From Caulobacter mirabilis (GTDB lineage: Bacteria > Pseudomonadota > Alphaproteobacteria > Caulobacterales > Caulobacteraceae): a stretch of 64,000 nt of DNA. Position numbers and translations under genes: made by a program. Positions 24,893 to 33,475 of the stretch are shown here, piece by piece. Each line of letters opens with the position of its first letter. The first letter of the stretch is position 1. The stretch covers positions 2,108,001 to 2,172,000 of the forward strand of contig NZ_CP024201.1 in NCBI RefSeq assembly GCF_002749615.1. The letters are read 5' to 3'. Under the pieces are notes generated by a model that saw nothing but the letters and a program-made list of their open reading frames with translations, was not told the DNA's origin and searched no databases.

Positions 24893-25108
24893 GTGCGTGT
24901 TCCGAGGGTCGTTACCTGGGGCGTGATCCCGGCGGCCTTGGTGCTGCTGTTTCAGATAGCCGATCGGCTGGATTGGATGGTCTTCGGAGTGAGGGGCGAC
25001 ATGCTGGTCGCCGGCTCCGTGGCGCCGGTCTACGCCGCGCTCTTCGCGTTCGACCTGAACTACAGGGAGGACATCATCGCGATCATCAAGAGGGGCCTGC
25101 GTCCGTGA
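24893..25108 (+). CDS. Small two-helix membrane protein, function unknown
   Basis: A 71-residue protein starting at GTG with a strong ribosome binding site (GGGAGGAGAG upstream). It has two hydrophobic stretches, about 8-24 (TWGVIPAALVLLFQIADRL) and about 36-53, and a charged C-terminus ending KRGLRP. It is divergent from the kdp operon and shares a 208-base intergenic region with it. I do not recognise the family. Confidence 0.6.
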   Translation: MRVPRVVTWGVIPAALVLLFQIADRLDWMVFGVRGDMLVAGSVAPVYAALFAFDLNYREDIIAIIKRGLRP

Positions 25109-25167
25109 AGCCCGCATGCATTGCCCGGCGCGTCGAACCCTAGTAGAGCGGGCGCTTCCGTGACGTG

Positions 25168-25245
<78 letters not shown>

Positions 25246-25274
25246 CACGGAAAGATCGATCTGAGAGGCCCGTC

Positions 25275-25580
25275 ATGCTCGCCCGCATCTTCCGCCCCGC
25301 CAAGACCGCCATGCAGTCCGGCAAGGCCAAGACCAGAGACTGGATGCTGGAGTTCGAACCGGCCGCCGCCAAGCGGATCGATCCGCTGACCGGCTGGACC
25401 CAGTCGACCGACATGAACGGCCAGGTCCGCCTGACCTTCGAGACCCGCGACGAGGCGGTGGCCTACGCGCAGCATCACGGCATCGCCTTCCAGCTGTTCG
25501 AGCCGAAGGAGCCCAAGCCGATCATCAAGGCCTACGCCGACAACTTCGCGGCGGGCCGCAAGCAACCCTGGACCCACTGA
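25275..25580 (+). CDS. NDUFS4/ETC complex I subunit-like protein
   Basis: A 101-residue protein of the NADH dehydrogenase ubiquinone Fe-S protein 4 family, an accessory subunit of respiratory complex I shared by alphaproteobacteria and mitochondria. Family features are the N-terminal [26 protein letters not shown], the [16 protein letters not shown] block and the SKEEAV-like [13 protein letters not shown]. It lies alone between tRNA-Pro and tRNA-Arg, away from the nuo operon, which is its usual placement. It ends 22 bases before tRNA-Arg. Confidence 0.9.
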   Translation: MLARIFRPAKTAMQSGKAKTRDWMLEFEPAAAKRIDPLTGWTQSTDMNGQVRLTFETRDEAVAYAQHHGIAFQLFEPKEPKPIIKAYADNFAAGRKQPWTH

Positions 25581-25602
25581 GTTCTCACGCCCGACGGCGT
25601 CA

Positions 25603-25679
25603 GGCCCCATAGCTCAACCGGATAGAGCATCCGCCTTCTAAGCGGACGGTTGCAGGTTCGAGTCCTGCTGGGGTCGCCA
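25603..25679 (+). tRNA. tRNA-Arg (anticodon TCT)
   Basis: A 77-base tRNA gene with encoded CCA. The anticodon stem-loop CCGCCTTCTAAGCGG presents TCT; the acceptor GGCCCCA pairs with TGGGGTC, with G as discriminator. It decodes AGA, a rare codon in high-GC genomes. tRNA genes of this type are often integration sites; accessory-looking genes follow, but I could not find a second copy of its 3' end downstream. Confidence 0.97.
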
Positions 25680-25934
25680 TCGGGCCGCGGGCGCGGTCCG
25701 TGTATGGATCATCGCGAGCGCCGATCGGCGCCGGGGCCGATCGCTCTCTGGTCCGGGGCTCCGGACCGCGACGCCCGCCGTCACCCCCTGACAAGCATGG
25801 ATCGCCCGGCGGTTTGGCCGGCGCGCGCGTTTTGGGGTCGGTGTTTTTGACTCGACAATCAAATTTACATCAATGACAGTCGACTCGCCTAAAGATTGCA
25901 TTCTTGGGGAACCTGCACCGAGGGGAGGCGAGAC

Positions 25935-26447
25935 ATGAGGAAGACGCTGTTCGTCCCGGCTGTGAGCGCTCTGGCGCTTCTGGCCGCCACGGCCGCCCAG
26001 GCCGCCACCTTCAGCCCGGAGGCGACGGCGTTCATGCGGTTCAGGGGATCGGTCGACATCTTCGACGGCAATCTAAACCTGAACTGCGACATGGAGCTGG
26101 AGATTCGGACGACCTTCAAGGACATGAACGGCGACAATCAGGCCTACGTCGACAGCGCGAGCCTCTCGGGCGGCCTTTGCAACCTGGTGTCGTTCGGTTC
26201 GTTCCCCTATGAGATCAGGGTGACCCGGCCCTCATGGTCTCCGACTCCGACCCCGGCCACGGGACTTGAGATCAGAGGCCTCCGCCTGACGAACGTGTTT
26301 GGCAACACTTGCTGGGGCGACGTGCGCGTGGATTGGTGGGATTCCGCGCCGTACATGACCTTCATGAACGCCTATGTGCCGGGCGGCTGCACTATCAACG
26401 GGACGCTCAGCCAGACCGGCGGCTTCAGCCTTTCGATCACCAACTAG
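25935..26447 (+). CDS. Secreted four-cysteine protein, PraB-like (paralogue 1)
   Basis: A 170-residue exported protein. MRKTLFVPAVSALALLAATA and AQA-A form a Sec signal with cleavage near residue 24. The mature part has four cysteines (in LNCDM, GLCNL, NTCWGD and GGCTING) that match in order those of the next gene, implying two disulfides. The pattern resembles the alkane-oxidation activator PraB family of small secreted proteins, recalled from memory and not certain. The ATG at 25935 follows GAGGGGAGGCG. An AT-rich stretch (about 25845-25910), unusual here, lies upstream and probably holds the promoter. It begins 255 bases after tRNA-Arg, and that gap shows nothing else. Confidence 0.75.
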   Translation: MRKTLFVPAVSALALLAATAAQAATFSPEATAFMRFRGSVDIFDGNLNLNCDMELEIRTTFKDMNGDNQAYVDSASLSGGLCNLVSFGSFPYEIRVTRPSWSPTPTPATGLEIRGLRLTNVFGNTCWGDVRVDWWDSAPYMTFMNAYVPGGCTINGTLSQTGGFSLSITN

Positions 26448-26524
26448 CGCGAGACGTCAGGGGGCGCCGCGATCTCGGCCGCCGACCGGCCGGGCATGGC
26501 GGGTCCCGCCTCAGGAGGGACGAC

Positions 26525-27007
26525 ATGAAGACCGTTCTGTTCGCGGCGGCGGCCCTGGCGGCCATTTCGATGTCCGGCGCCGCCTCGGCCCAGACCTTCA
26601 CCTCGGCGCCGGGGCAGTGGTCGCTGCAAGGGCAGCTGCAGATGGGCAGCGGGATCACGGTTCAATGCAACGTCGACCTGACGCTTCAGGTCAACGCCGC
26701 CGGCAACGGCCAGATCACCTCGGCGACCATCGCGCCGGGGCACCCCGTCTGTGCGACCGTCCTTCTTTCGGGCTTCGGTTGGCCCGCGCTCGTCACCTCG
26801 AGCTCCAGCGCAGGGGGGATGATCGACGTGACCGGTTTCACCTCCAGCATTCCACCCTGCAACGGCACGCTGAGCGGGATCGTCATCGACGGCCCCAACC
26901 AGGACGCCAAGTTCGACATGGTCTACTTCCCGGGCGGCGGTTGCTTTGTCGACGGAACGCTGAACATCACGCCGATCTCGCCCACGACGATGCCGCTGCA
27001 GCCCTGA
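26525..27007 (+). CDS. Secreted four-cysteine protein, PraB-like (paralogue 2)
   Basis: A 160-residue exported protein with a clear signal peptide (MKTVLFAAAALAAISM, then ASAQ with cleavage near residue 23). The four cysteines (VQCNVD, HPVCAT, PPCNGT, GGCFVDG) and the final GGC-x-x-x-GTL turn match paralogue 1. Overall identity is low, so the duplication is old. The ribosome binding site AGGAGGG is very strong. It follows paralogue 1 after 77 bases, probably in one transcript. Function is unknown; PraB-like activity is only suggested. The 275 bases after it contain no recognisable gene. Confidence 0.75.
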   Translation: MKTVLFAAAALAAISMSGAASAQTFTSAPGQWSLQGQLQMGSGITVQCNVDLTLQVNAAGNGQITSATIAPGHPVCATVLLSGFGWPALVTSSSSAGGMIDVTGFTSSIPPCNGTLSGIVIDGPNQDAKFDMVYFPGGGCFVDGTLNITPISPTTMPLQP

Positions 27008-27282
27008 GGCGACGCCGCTCGACGTGTCGGATCGAACGCCTTCGGTCTCGGGGCAAGGTCTTCGCGCGCGTGACCGATGATTCCCGAGACGCGGCGCATT
27101 TTCTTTCACGCCTCCAGCCTTCTGGCCCTCGCTAGCCTCTTCCCACGACCGATCGGGGGAAGGGCGGCCCAGGCTCGCCATCTCGCCTCCGCCGGCCGGG
27201 AGGGGGCGGCGCGATCCGCCTCGTCAATCGATGTGGAACCGGTCCCGCGAGCGGCGGGATCGAAAGTGAGAGGTTCATACCC

Positions 27283-29190
27283 ATGGCAGACCAACCCTAT
27301 GACTCGGATCTGGCGGCCCTCGCGGCCCTGACCGGAACCGGCCTTGCCGCGCGCACCGGCGCTGACGCCTGGGCGCTGCGGACGCTTGTCGGCGCCGACC
27401 TGATCGCGATCGGGAACGGCGACGGCGTTGCCGGCGACCCGCAGCTGTCGACACGCTTCCAGCGGCCGGAGGCGGGCGCGGCGGCGCGCACCGGTCTGGC
27501 CAAGCTGGGCGATGTGATCGATCCGGCGGACTTCGGCGCGGACGGCGTCGGCGACGACACCGCGGGCTGGGCCAGCCTGATCGCCGCCGCCCCGGCGGGC
27601 GCCGCCATCGACCTGGGCGGACGAACCTACGGCGTGTCGCAACTGACGGTGAGCAAGACGCTGCACCTGTCCAACGGCGGCTTCAACTTCTCGGCCATGC
27701 CCAGCGGCCAGGGCTGCGTGGAGATCGCGGCCTCGGCTCGCCCGACCTTCACCAACATCGCTTTCAAAGGGACTGGCGGTCAGGGCGCCTATGTCGGGGC
27801 GCACGTCCTGCTGCGCCAGCAGGGGGCCTCCTCGGCCTCGCGCGCAGCCGGCTTCGTCCTGGACCGGTGCCGCCTGGAGGGCTCGGGCGCATACGGCGTC
27901 TACGCCAAATGGTCCGACCGGATCCTGATCCTGGACACGGATGTGGCCGACTGCGCCTACGTCGGCGTCGGCCTCTGGTCCTGCAACGACGCCCAGGTGC
28001 GCGGCGGGCGGATCGAGATGCTGAACGCGGCCGGGACGAGCGGCAACGCCTACGGCCTGGCCCTGTCCCACGACAGCACCGGCTATGCCTCTGATCCCAA
28101 CGCCGGCACGCCGCGAGCGGCGAACCCGTTCTGCCGGAATGTGCTGGTCCACGGCCTTACGGTCATTGGCCCCAAGCTCTGGCAGGCCATCGACACCCAT
28201 GGCGCCTACGGCGTGAAGGTGATCGGCTGCCACGTCTACGGCGCGGCCCGCGGAGTGTCCCTGACCACCGGCTCAGGCGCGGCGGAAACCTACGCTGGCT
28301 ACGACAACATCGCCGTCGGCAACGTCATCGACGCCAACCTGCCCGACGGGACGGCGGTTTCCGGGCTGAACCCGGTCAGCGGCTTCGAGCTGCGGGGCGG
28401 TTTTCCCGGCGGAACCAGCCATGAGCGCTTCGTGGTCATGGGCAACACCATCCGGGGATACGGCCAGGTCGACAGCGCCGAGGCCGGCTCGATCCGGGCG
28501 ACCGTCGCGACGCGGAAATACGTGATCGCCAACAATGTGATCGAGAACTGGGCCGGGGTGGGGATCAATCTCGGCGCAGGTCAGTTGGGCGGCGTGGTGA
28601 CAGGCAACGTCTTCGGGGATCTGCGGGTCCCGATGGCCGCCGACGGCGGGACCGAGACCTATGGCTATTGCATCTCGATCTCCAGCGCCGCGGCCGGGGC
28701 GATGGTCGTCAGCGGCAATATCCACGACTACGTGCAGAACCGCGCGCACAAGGGCTTCAACGTCCACCCGAACGCCACGATCACCTGCAGCGTGGGCGAC
28801 AATCACTTCTCGCGGTGCCTGGCGGCGACCCCGATCGACGTTCCGCGCGGCCGCGCCCACGGCGTCGGCGCGCCGTCGGTGATCGACATCCCTCAGACCA
28901 GCGGGACCATCACCGTCGATGTGAGCCTTTCAAGGCTTGCGCCGGGCGCGCCGCTGATTGTCCGAGCGCCGGCTCTGACAGACAATCTGACCATCACCGA
29001 CTTCACCGGAGCGCCTTTGGGGACGCGTATCGTGGTCATGAACGACAGCGCCCACACGGTCACCGTCACCCGAGCGAACGCGCTCTTGAGGGACGGTTTG
29101 AACTGGACGGGGGACACGAGGTACAGCCAGCTGGAGCTGGTGAAGGGGGTTCCGTACTGGCGTGAGGCGTCCCGCTCAAAGAACGGCTGA
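27283..29190 (+). CDS. Orphan phage tailspike/tail-fibre-like beta-helix protein
   Basis: A 635-residue protein with no signal peptide. The N-terminal 60 residues (LAALTGTGLAARTGADAWA, then IGNGDGVAGDPQLS) carry a repeat typical of phage tail fibres. DPADFGADGVGDDTAGWASL begins a pectate-lyase-like right-handed beta-helix (about 80-520) with repeated short turns such as ILILDTDVADCAYVGVGLWS. The last roughly 100 residues form a separate beta-rich domain. No capsid, tail, integrase or lysis gene is nearby, so it is either a prophage remnant or a tailspike domesticated by the host. The ATG follows GAGAGG. Its 3' end overlaps the converging metC-like gene by 15 bases. Confidence 0.75.
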   Translation: MADQPYDSDLAALAALTGTGLAARTGADAWALRTLVGADLIAIGNGDGVAGDPQLSTRFQRPEAGAAARTGLAKLGDVIDPADFGADGVGDDTAGWASLIAAAPAGAAIDLGGRTYGVSQLTVSKTLHLSNGGFNFSAMPSGQGCVEIAASARPTFTNIAFKGTGGQGAYVGAHVLLRQQGASSASRAAGFVLDRCRLEGSGAYGVYAKWSDRILILDTDVADCAYVGVGLWSCNDAQVRGGRIEMLNAAGTSGNAYGLALSHDSTGYASDPNAGTPRAANPFCRNVLVHGLTVIGPKLWQAIDTHGAYGVKVIGCHVYGAARGVSLTTGSGAAETYAGYDNIAVGNVIDANLPDGTAVSGLNPVSGFELRGGFPGGTSHERFVVMGNTIRGYGQVDSAEAGSIRATVATRKYVIANNVIENWAGVGINLGAGQLGGVVTGNVFGDLRVPMAADGGTETYGYCISISSAAAGAMVVSGNIHDYVQNRAHKGFNVHPNATITCSVGDNHFSRCLAATPIDVPRGRAHGVGAPSVIDIPQTSGTITVDVSLSRLAPGAPLIVRAPALTDNLTITDFTGAPLGTRIVVMNDSAHTVTVTRANALLRDGLNWTGDTRYSQLELVKGVPYWREASRSKNG

Positions 29191-30345
29191 CGCGTAGGCG
29201 TCCAACCCCCGCCGCAGGTCCGCCGTCAGGTCGTCGACCGCCTCGAGCCCCACGTGCAGCCGCACCACGGGGCCGCCGTGGTCGATGGCGTGGCGGCGGC
29301 GCTTGAGCTGGGGCCCGCAGTGGATGGCCAGGCTCTCGAACCCGCCCCAGGAGAAGCCCAGGCCGAACAGCTCCAGCCGGTCGAGGAGAGCCTCCACGGC
29401 CTTCTCCGGCCCAGGCTGGAGCACGAAGGCGAACAGGCCGCAGGCGCCGCTGTAGTCGCGCTTCCACAGGGCGTGGTTCGGATCGCCCGGCAGGGCGGGA
29501 TGGATCACCCGCAGCACCTCCGGCTGCCGCGCCAGCCAGTTCGCCACGGCCAGGCCGCTCTGGCCGTGGCGGGCCATGCGGGTCGGCAGGGTGCGCAGGC
29601 CGCGCAGCGCCTGATAGGCCTCCTCGCCGGCCACCTGCCAGCCATGCTCGTGGACGGAATCCTCCAGGGCGAGGGCCAGCTTCGGATCGTTGGTCGCCGC
29701 GCTGCCCAGGAAGACGTCGGAGTGGCCGCAGACGTATTTGGTCAGGGCCTGGACGCTGATGTCGACGCCATGGGCCAGGGGCTTGAACAGCAGGCCGGCG
29801 GCCCAGGTGTTGTCGATGACCGTCAGGACGCCTCTCGCCCTGGCCGCGGCCGCGATGGCGGCGACGTCCTGGATCTCGAAGGTCAGCGAGCCCGGCGATT
29901 CGAGCAGGATCAGCCGCGTGTTCGGTTTCGCCTGGGCCAACAGGGCGTCGGCGTCCAGGCGCGGGTCATAGTAGCTCGTCTCCACCGCGAACCGCGCGAG
30001 CACGGCGTCGCAGAACTGGCGCACCGGCTTGTAGACACTGTCGACGACCAGGATGTGGTCGCCCGCTTTCAGCACCGCTAGGAGCGAGGCCGTCACCGCC
30101 GCCAGGCCCGACGGGAACAGCGAAACCGCCTTGGCGCCCTCCAGCTCGGCCAGCGCCTGCTGCAGCGCGAACTGCGCGGACAGGCCGGCGCGGCCGTAGC
30201 CGAGCGTGCCGTCGTACAGGGCCGCGGCGTTGGGCAGCAGCACGGTCGAGCCGCGCTGGACGGCTGGTCCGACCGTGCGGGCGTCGCATTCGGCCTCAAG
30301 GCCGGTGTGAATCAGGCGGGTTTCTTCGTCCATGCGGATTGCCAT
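29176..30345 (-). CDS. metC: Cystathionine beta-lyase (MetC-type PLP enzyme)
   Basis: PLP-dependent enzyme of the Cys/Met metabolism family, probably converting cystathionine to homocysteine, pyruvate and ammonia. The 389-residue product begins DEETRLIHTGLEAE. The cofactor contacts are SLFPSGLAAVTASLL (about 75-89), VIDNTWAAGLLFKPL (176-190) and the Schiff-base Lys203 in QALTKYVCGHSD. The SWGGFESL block near the C-terminus is typical of beta-lyases. A gamma-synthase or gamma-lyase role cannot be excluded by eye. It is convergent with the tailspike gene and divergent from the binding-protein gene. Confidence 0.9.
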   Translation of the reverse strand: MAIRMDEETRLIHTGLEAECDARTVGPAVQRGSTVLLPNAAALYDGTLGYGRAGLSAQFALQQALAELEGAKAVSLFPSGLAAVTASLLAVLKAGDHILVVDSVYKPVRQFCDAVLARFAVETSYYDPRLDADALLAQAKPNTRLILLESPGSLTFEIQDVAAIAAAARARGVLTVIDNTWAAGLLFKPLAHGVDISVQALTKYVCGHSDVFLGSAATNDPKLALALEDSVHEHGWQVAGEEAYQALRGLRTLPTRMARHGQSGLAVANWLARQPEVLRVIHPALPGDPNHALWKRDYSGACGLFAFVLQPGPEKAVEALLDRLELFGLGFSWGGFESLAIHCGPQLKRRRHAIDHGGPVVRLHVGLEAVDDLTADLRRGLDAYASAVL

Positions 30346-30418
30346 AGGCGTAGGGGGAGGGCGATGATCGCGCCCCCTCTTACGGCGCGCGGGCGCCGAC
30401 GATCAAGAAAGGCTCCCG

Positions 30419-31507
30419 GTGAAACGTGCGGCGCTCCTCGTTCTGCTGTCCCTCTCGGCGGCGGCCTGCGAGCGAAAACCGGCGCCGGTGGTCGTGCCGG
30501 AGGACGCCGCGCCGGTGACGGCCGCCGCGCGCGACGCCACGGCGGCCAGTCCGACGCTCAAGGCGGTCAAGGCGCGGGGCGTCCTGCGCTGCGGCGTCAA
30601 TCCCGGCCTGGCCGGCTTCGCCCAGAAGGATGCGGGCGGACGCTGGCGCGGCTTCGACGTCGACTTCTGCCGGGCGGTGGCCGCCGCGGTGCTGGGCGAT
30701 CCGGGCAGGGTCGAGTTCGTTCCCCTGACCACCGACCTGCGCTTCGCCGCGCTCAAGGGCGGCCAGGTCGATCTGCTGTCGCGCAACACCAGCTGGACCT
30801 TCACGCGCGACGCCGGCGAGGCGATCGATTTCGCCGGGGTCAGCTACTACGACGGCCAGGGTTTCCTGGCGCCCAAGAGCCTGGAGCTGCAGAGCGCCGC
30901 CGAGCTGTCGGGAGCCAAGGTCTGCGTCCTCAGCGGCTCGACCACCGAGGCCAATCTGCGCGACTGGTTCAAGGCCCGATCGATCAACTGGACCCCGGTC
31001 CAGGCCAAGACCGAGGCGGCCCTGCGCCAGGCCTACCAGCGCGAGGACTGCGACGTGCTGTCGGCGGACGTCTCGGCGCTGGCCTCGGCCCGGGCGACGC
31101 TGACCGACCCGGCGGCCCATGTGCTGCTGCCGGATGTGATCTCAAAGGAGCCGCTGGGGCCGGCCGTGCGCCAGGGCGACCCGGGCTGGACCGATGTGGT
31201 GCGCTGGACCCTGAACGCCCTGATCCTGGCAGAGGAACTGGGCGTCACGGCCAAGGACGCGGACCGGATGGCCGAGGAGTCGACCAACCCGGAGGTGCGG
31301 CGGCTGCTGGGCTCGGACACCGGCTATGGCGGCATGCTGGGCCTGGACGACCGCTGGGCTCTGAGGGCGATCAAGGCGGTCGGCAACTACGGCGAGCTGT
31401 TCGAGCGCGACCTTGGCGCCGACTCGGCCCTGAAGCTGGAGCGGGGGATGAACGCCCCGTGGAACGCCGCCAAGCCAGGCCTGATGTACGCGCCGCCGAT
31501 CCGCTAG
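30419..31507 (+). CDS. Amino-acid ABC transporter substrate-binding lipoprotein (AapJ/BztA-like)
   Basis: A 362-residue periplasmic binding protein of the general L-amino-acid (AapJ/BztA) type. The signal ends at a lipobox SAAAC (about residue 17), so it is lipid-anchored, unusual for this subfamily. A Pro/Ala-rich linker leads to the binding fold: LKAVKARGVLRCGVNPGLAG, GFDVDFCRAVAAAVLG (about 77-92), LTTDLRFAALKGGQVDLLSR and SGSTTEANLRDW. The C-terminal YGELFERDLG is typical. No permease or ATPase gene is adjacent, so it is an orphan. GTG is the start, with AAAGG 7 bases upstream. Confidence 0.88.
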   Translation: MKRAALLVLLSLSAAACERKPAPVVVPEDAAPVTAAARDATAASPTLKAVKARGVLRCGVNPGLAGFAQKDAGGRWRGFDVDFCRAVAAAVLGDPGRVEFVPLTTDLRFAALKGGQVDLLSRNTSWTFTRDAGEAIDFAGVSYYDGQGFLAPKSLELQSAAELSGAKVCVLSGSTTEANLRDWFKARSINWTPVQAKTEAALRQAYQREDCDVLSADVSALASARATLTDPAAHVLLPDVISKEPLGPAVRQGDPGWTDVVRWTLNALILAEELGVTAKDADRMAEESTNPEVRRLLGSDTGYGGMLGLDDRWALRAIKAVGNYGELFERDLGADSALKLERGMNAPWNAAKPGLMYAPPIR

Positions 31508-31514
31508 GGCCGGC

Positions 31515-32354
31515 CTAGCCCGTGACGATCGCGGTGTCCTCGCGGGCGCCCCATTCGGCCCAGGAGCCGTCGTAGACCGGGACACGGTCCCTGCCGACGC
31601 GGGCCAGGGCCAGCGACAGCATGGCCGCCGTAATGCCCGAGCCGCAGGTGGTGATGATCGGCTTCTTCAGGTCGACGCCAGCTTTCTCAAACAGGTCCGT
31701 GAGTTGTTCCGGGGTCTTCAGGGTTCCATCCGGCGCCAGCAGGGCGGAGGAGGGGACGTTTGCGGCGCCGGGCATATGGCCGCCGCGCAGACCTTCGCGC
31801 GGTTCAGGGGCCTCGCCGGCGAAGCGGGCGGCGGGGCGGGCGTCGACCAGCTGGGCGGTTCCGCCGTCCAGGGCGCGCTTGACCTGGTTCAGGTCGCGGA
31901 CCAGGTCGTTGCTGTAGCGGGCGGTGAAGTGGCGGTCGCGCGGCGCGGCCGGGCCGTCTTCGATCGGGCGGCCTTCGGCGATCCATTTGGGCAGGCCGCC
32001 GTCGAGGACCGCCACGTCCTCATGGCCCATGACGCGGAAGGTCCACCAGACCCGCGCCGCCGAACGCAGGCCGAGCTGGTCGTAGACGACGATCTTGGCG
32101 CCGTCGCCCAGTCCCAGCCGGCGCACCCGCGAGGCGAACTTCACCGGGCTGGGCAGCATGTGCGGCAGGCTCGAGGTCTCGTCGGAGATCTCGTCGATGT
32201 CGAAGAAGACCGCGCCGGGGACGTGGGCCAGTTCGAACTCGGCCCGGGCGTCGCGCTCCTCCTGCGGGAAGTACCAGCTGGCGTCCACGATCCTCACGTC
32301 CGGGGCGCCCAGGTGGTCGGCCAGCCAGGCGGTGGTGACGATCGGATCGGCCAT
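31515..32354 (-). CDS. sseA: 3-mercaptopyruvate sulfurtransferase
   Basis: Two-domain rhodanese of 279 residues that transfers sulfur from 3-mercaptopyruvate to thiol acceptors or cyanide. The inactive N-terminal rhodanese domain contains the VRIVDASWYFP start and GAVFFDIDEISD. The catalytic C-terminal domain has Cys237 in TTCGSGITA, the CGSG(I/V)TA loop specific to mercaptopyruvate sulfurtransferases, and not the CRxGxx of thiosulfate sulfurtransferases. It starts 4 bases after the cysK stop, so the two sulfur genes are one operon. Confidence 0.94.
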   Translation of the reverse strand: MADPIVTTAWLADHLGAPDVRIVDASWYFPQEERDARAEFELAHVPGAVFFDIDEISDETSSLPHMLPSPVKFASRVRRLGLGDGAKIVVYDQLGLRSAARVWWTFRVMGHEDVAVLDGGLPKWIAEGRPIEDGPAAPRDRHFTARYSNDLVRDLNQVKRALDGGTAQLVDARPAARFAGEAPEPREGLRGGHMPGAANVPSSALLAPDGTLKTPEQLTDLFEKAGVDLKKPIITTCGSGITAAMLSLALARVGRDRVPVYDGSWAEWGAREDTAIVTG

Positions 32355-32358
32355 GCGC

Positions 32359-33366
32359 TTATTCCCCTTGAAGCCACCCCGGGACGGGAAGGCCGCGCTC
32401 CTTGAGGAACGCCGGATTGAACAGCTTCGACTGATAGCGCGATCCGTAGTCGCACAACACCGTCACGATGGTGTGGCCCGGTCCCAGCTCGCGCGCCAGC
32501 TTCACCGCTCCGGCGACATTGATGCCCGTTGATCCGCCCAGGCACAGGCCCTCATGCTCGACCAGATCGAAGATCGTGGTCAGCATGTCGGCGTCGTCGA
32601 CCTGGAACGGGAAATCGACCTCCAGTCCCTCGAGGTTGGCGGTGATCCGCCCCTGGCCGATGCCTTCGGAGATCGAGGTCCCCTCCGATTTCAGCTCGCC
32701 GGTCTTGTAGTAGCTGTACAGGGCCGCGCCGAAGGGGTCGGCCAGGCCGATCTTCACGTCGGGGTTCCGCTCGCGCAGCGCGGCGGCGACGCCGGCCAGG
32801 GTGCCGCCCGAGCCCACCGCGCAGATGAAGCCGTCGACCTTGCCGCCGGTCTGGTCCCAGATCTCCGGGCCCGTGGAGTCGAGGTGGGCCTGGCGGTTGG
32901 CGACATTGTCGAACTGGTTGGCCCAGATCGCGCCGTTCGGCTCGGTCCTGGCCAGATCCTCGGCCAGGCGGCCGGAATAGCGGACGTAGTTGTCGGGATT
33001 GGAGTAGGGGACGGCGTCGACCTCGACCAACTCGGCGCCGGCCAGGCGGATGGCGTCCTTCTTCTCCTGGCTCTGGGTGCGCGGAATGACGATGGTGGTC
33101 TGGTAGCCCAGCGCCCGGCCGACCATCGCCAGACCGATGCCGGTGTTGCCGGCGGTGCCCTCGACGATCCGTCCGCCAGGCCGCAGCAGCCCCCTCCGCT
33201 CGGCGTCGCGAATGATCCACAGCGCCGCCCGGTCCTTCACGGACTGGCCGGGATTGAGGAATTCGGCCTTGCCCAGAATCTCGCAGCCGGTCGCCTCGCT
33301 GGCGGCCTTGAGGCGGATCAGGGGCGTGTTTCCGATGAGGTCGAGGACGCTGGGCGCGACGGTCAT
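32359..33366 (-). CDS. cysK: Cysteine synthase (O-acetylserine sulfhydrylase family)
   Basis: PLP enzyme of fold type II making cysteine from O-acetylserine and sulfide, 335 residues. The cofactor lysine is Lys44 in LNPGQSVKDRAALW; the phosphate-binding loop is GSGGTLAG. The substrate loop reads EGTAGNTGIGLA with Ala at the position where classical CysK has TSGNTG, marking a subgroup; a cystathionine beta-synthase-like activity is possible. It is also somewhat longer than typical CysK at the C-terminus. The start at 33366 (MTVAPSVLDLIGNTPLIRLK) fits the family; an in-frame start at 33423 adds an unrelated tail. It heads the cysK-sseA operon. Confidence 0.9.
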   Translation of the reverse strand: MTVAPSVLDLIGNTPLIRLKAASEATGCEILGKAEFLNPGQSVKDRAALWIIRDAERRGLLRPGGRIVEGTAGNTGIGLAMVGRALGYQTTIVIPRTQSQEKKDAIRLAGAELVEVDAVPYSNPDNYVRYSGRLAEDLARTEPNGAIWANQFDNVANRQAHLDSTGPEIWDQTGGKVDGFICAVGSGGTLAGVAAALRERNPDVKIGLADPFGAALYSYYKTGELKSEGTSISEGIGQGRITANLEGLEVDFPFQVDDADMLTTIFDLVEHEGLCLGGSTGINVAGAVKLARELGPGHTIVTVLCDYGSRYQSKLFNPAFLKERGLPVPGWLQGE

Positions 33367-33475
33367 GAAAAGGCTCGGTGTAGCGGGTTCCCTGGCCCCT
33401 AGATCGTGTCCGGCCGCTATCACGCAAGTTCAGAATTTCTGAAAGGGAGCCCGGGTCCCGCTTACCTCCGGCCCG

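Noticed and set aside
27077..27331. 84-codon open frame overlapping the start of the tailspike gene
   Set aside because: No ribosome binding site, no recognisable sequence, and it runs into the well-supported tailspike start in another frame.
25603..29190. Search for a phage attachment repeat of the tRNA-Arg 3' end downstream
   Set aside because: I did not find a second copy of the tRNA 3' end (such as CGAGTCCTGCTGGGG) in the following kilobases by eye, so no integrated element can be delimited.
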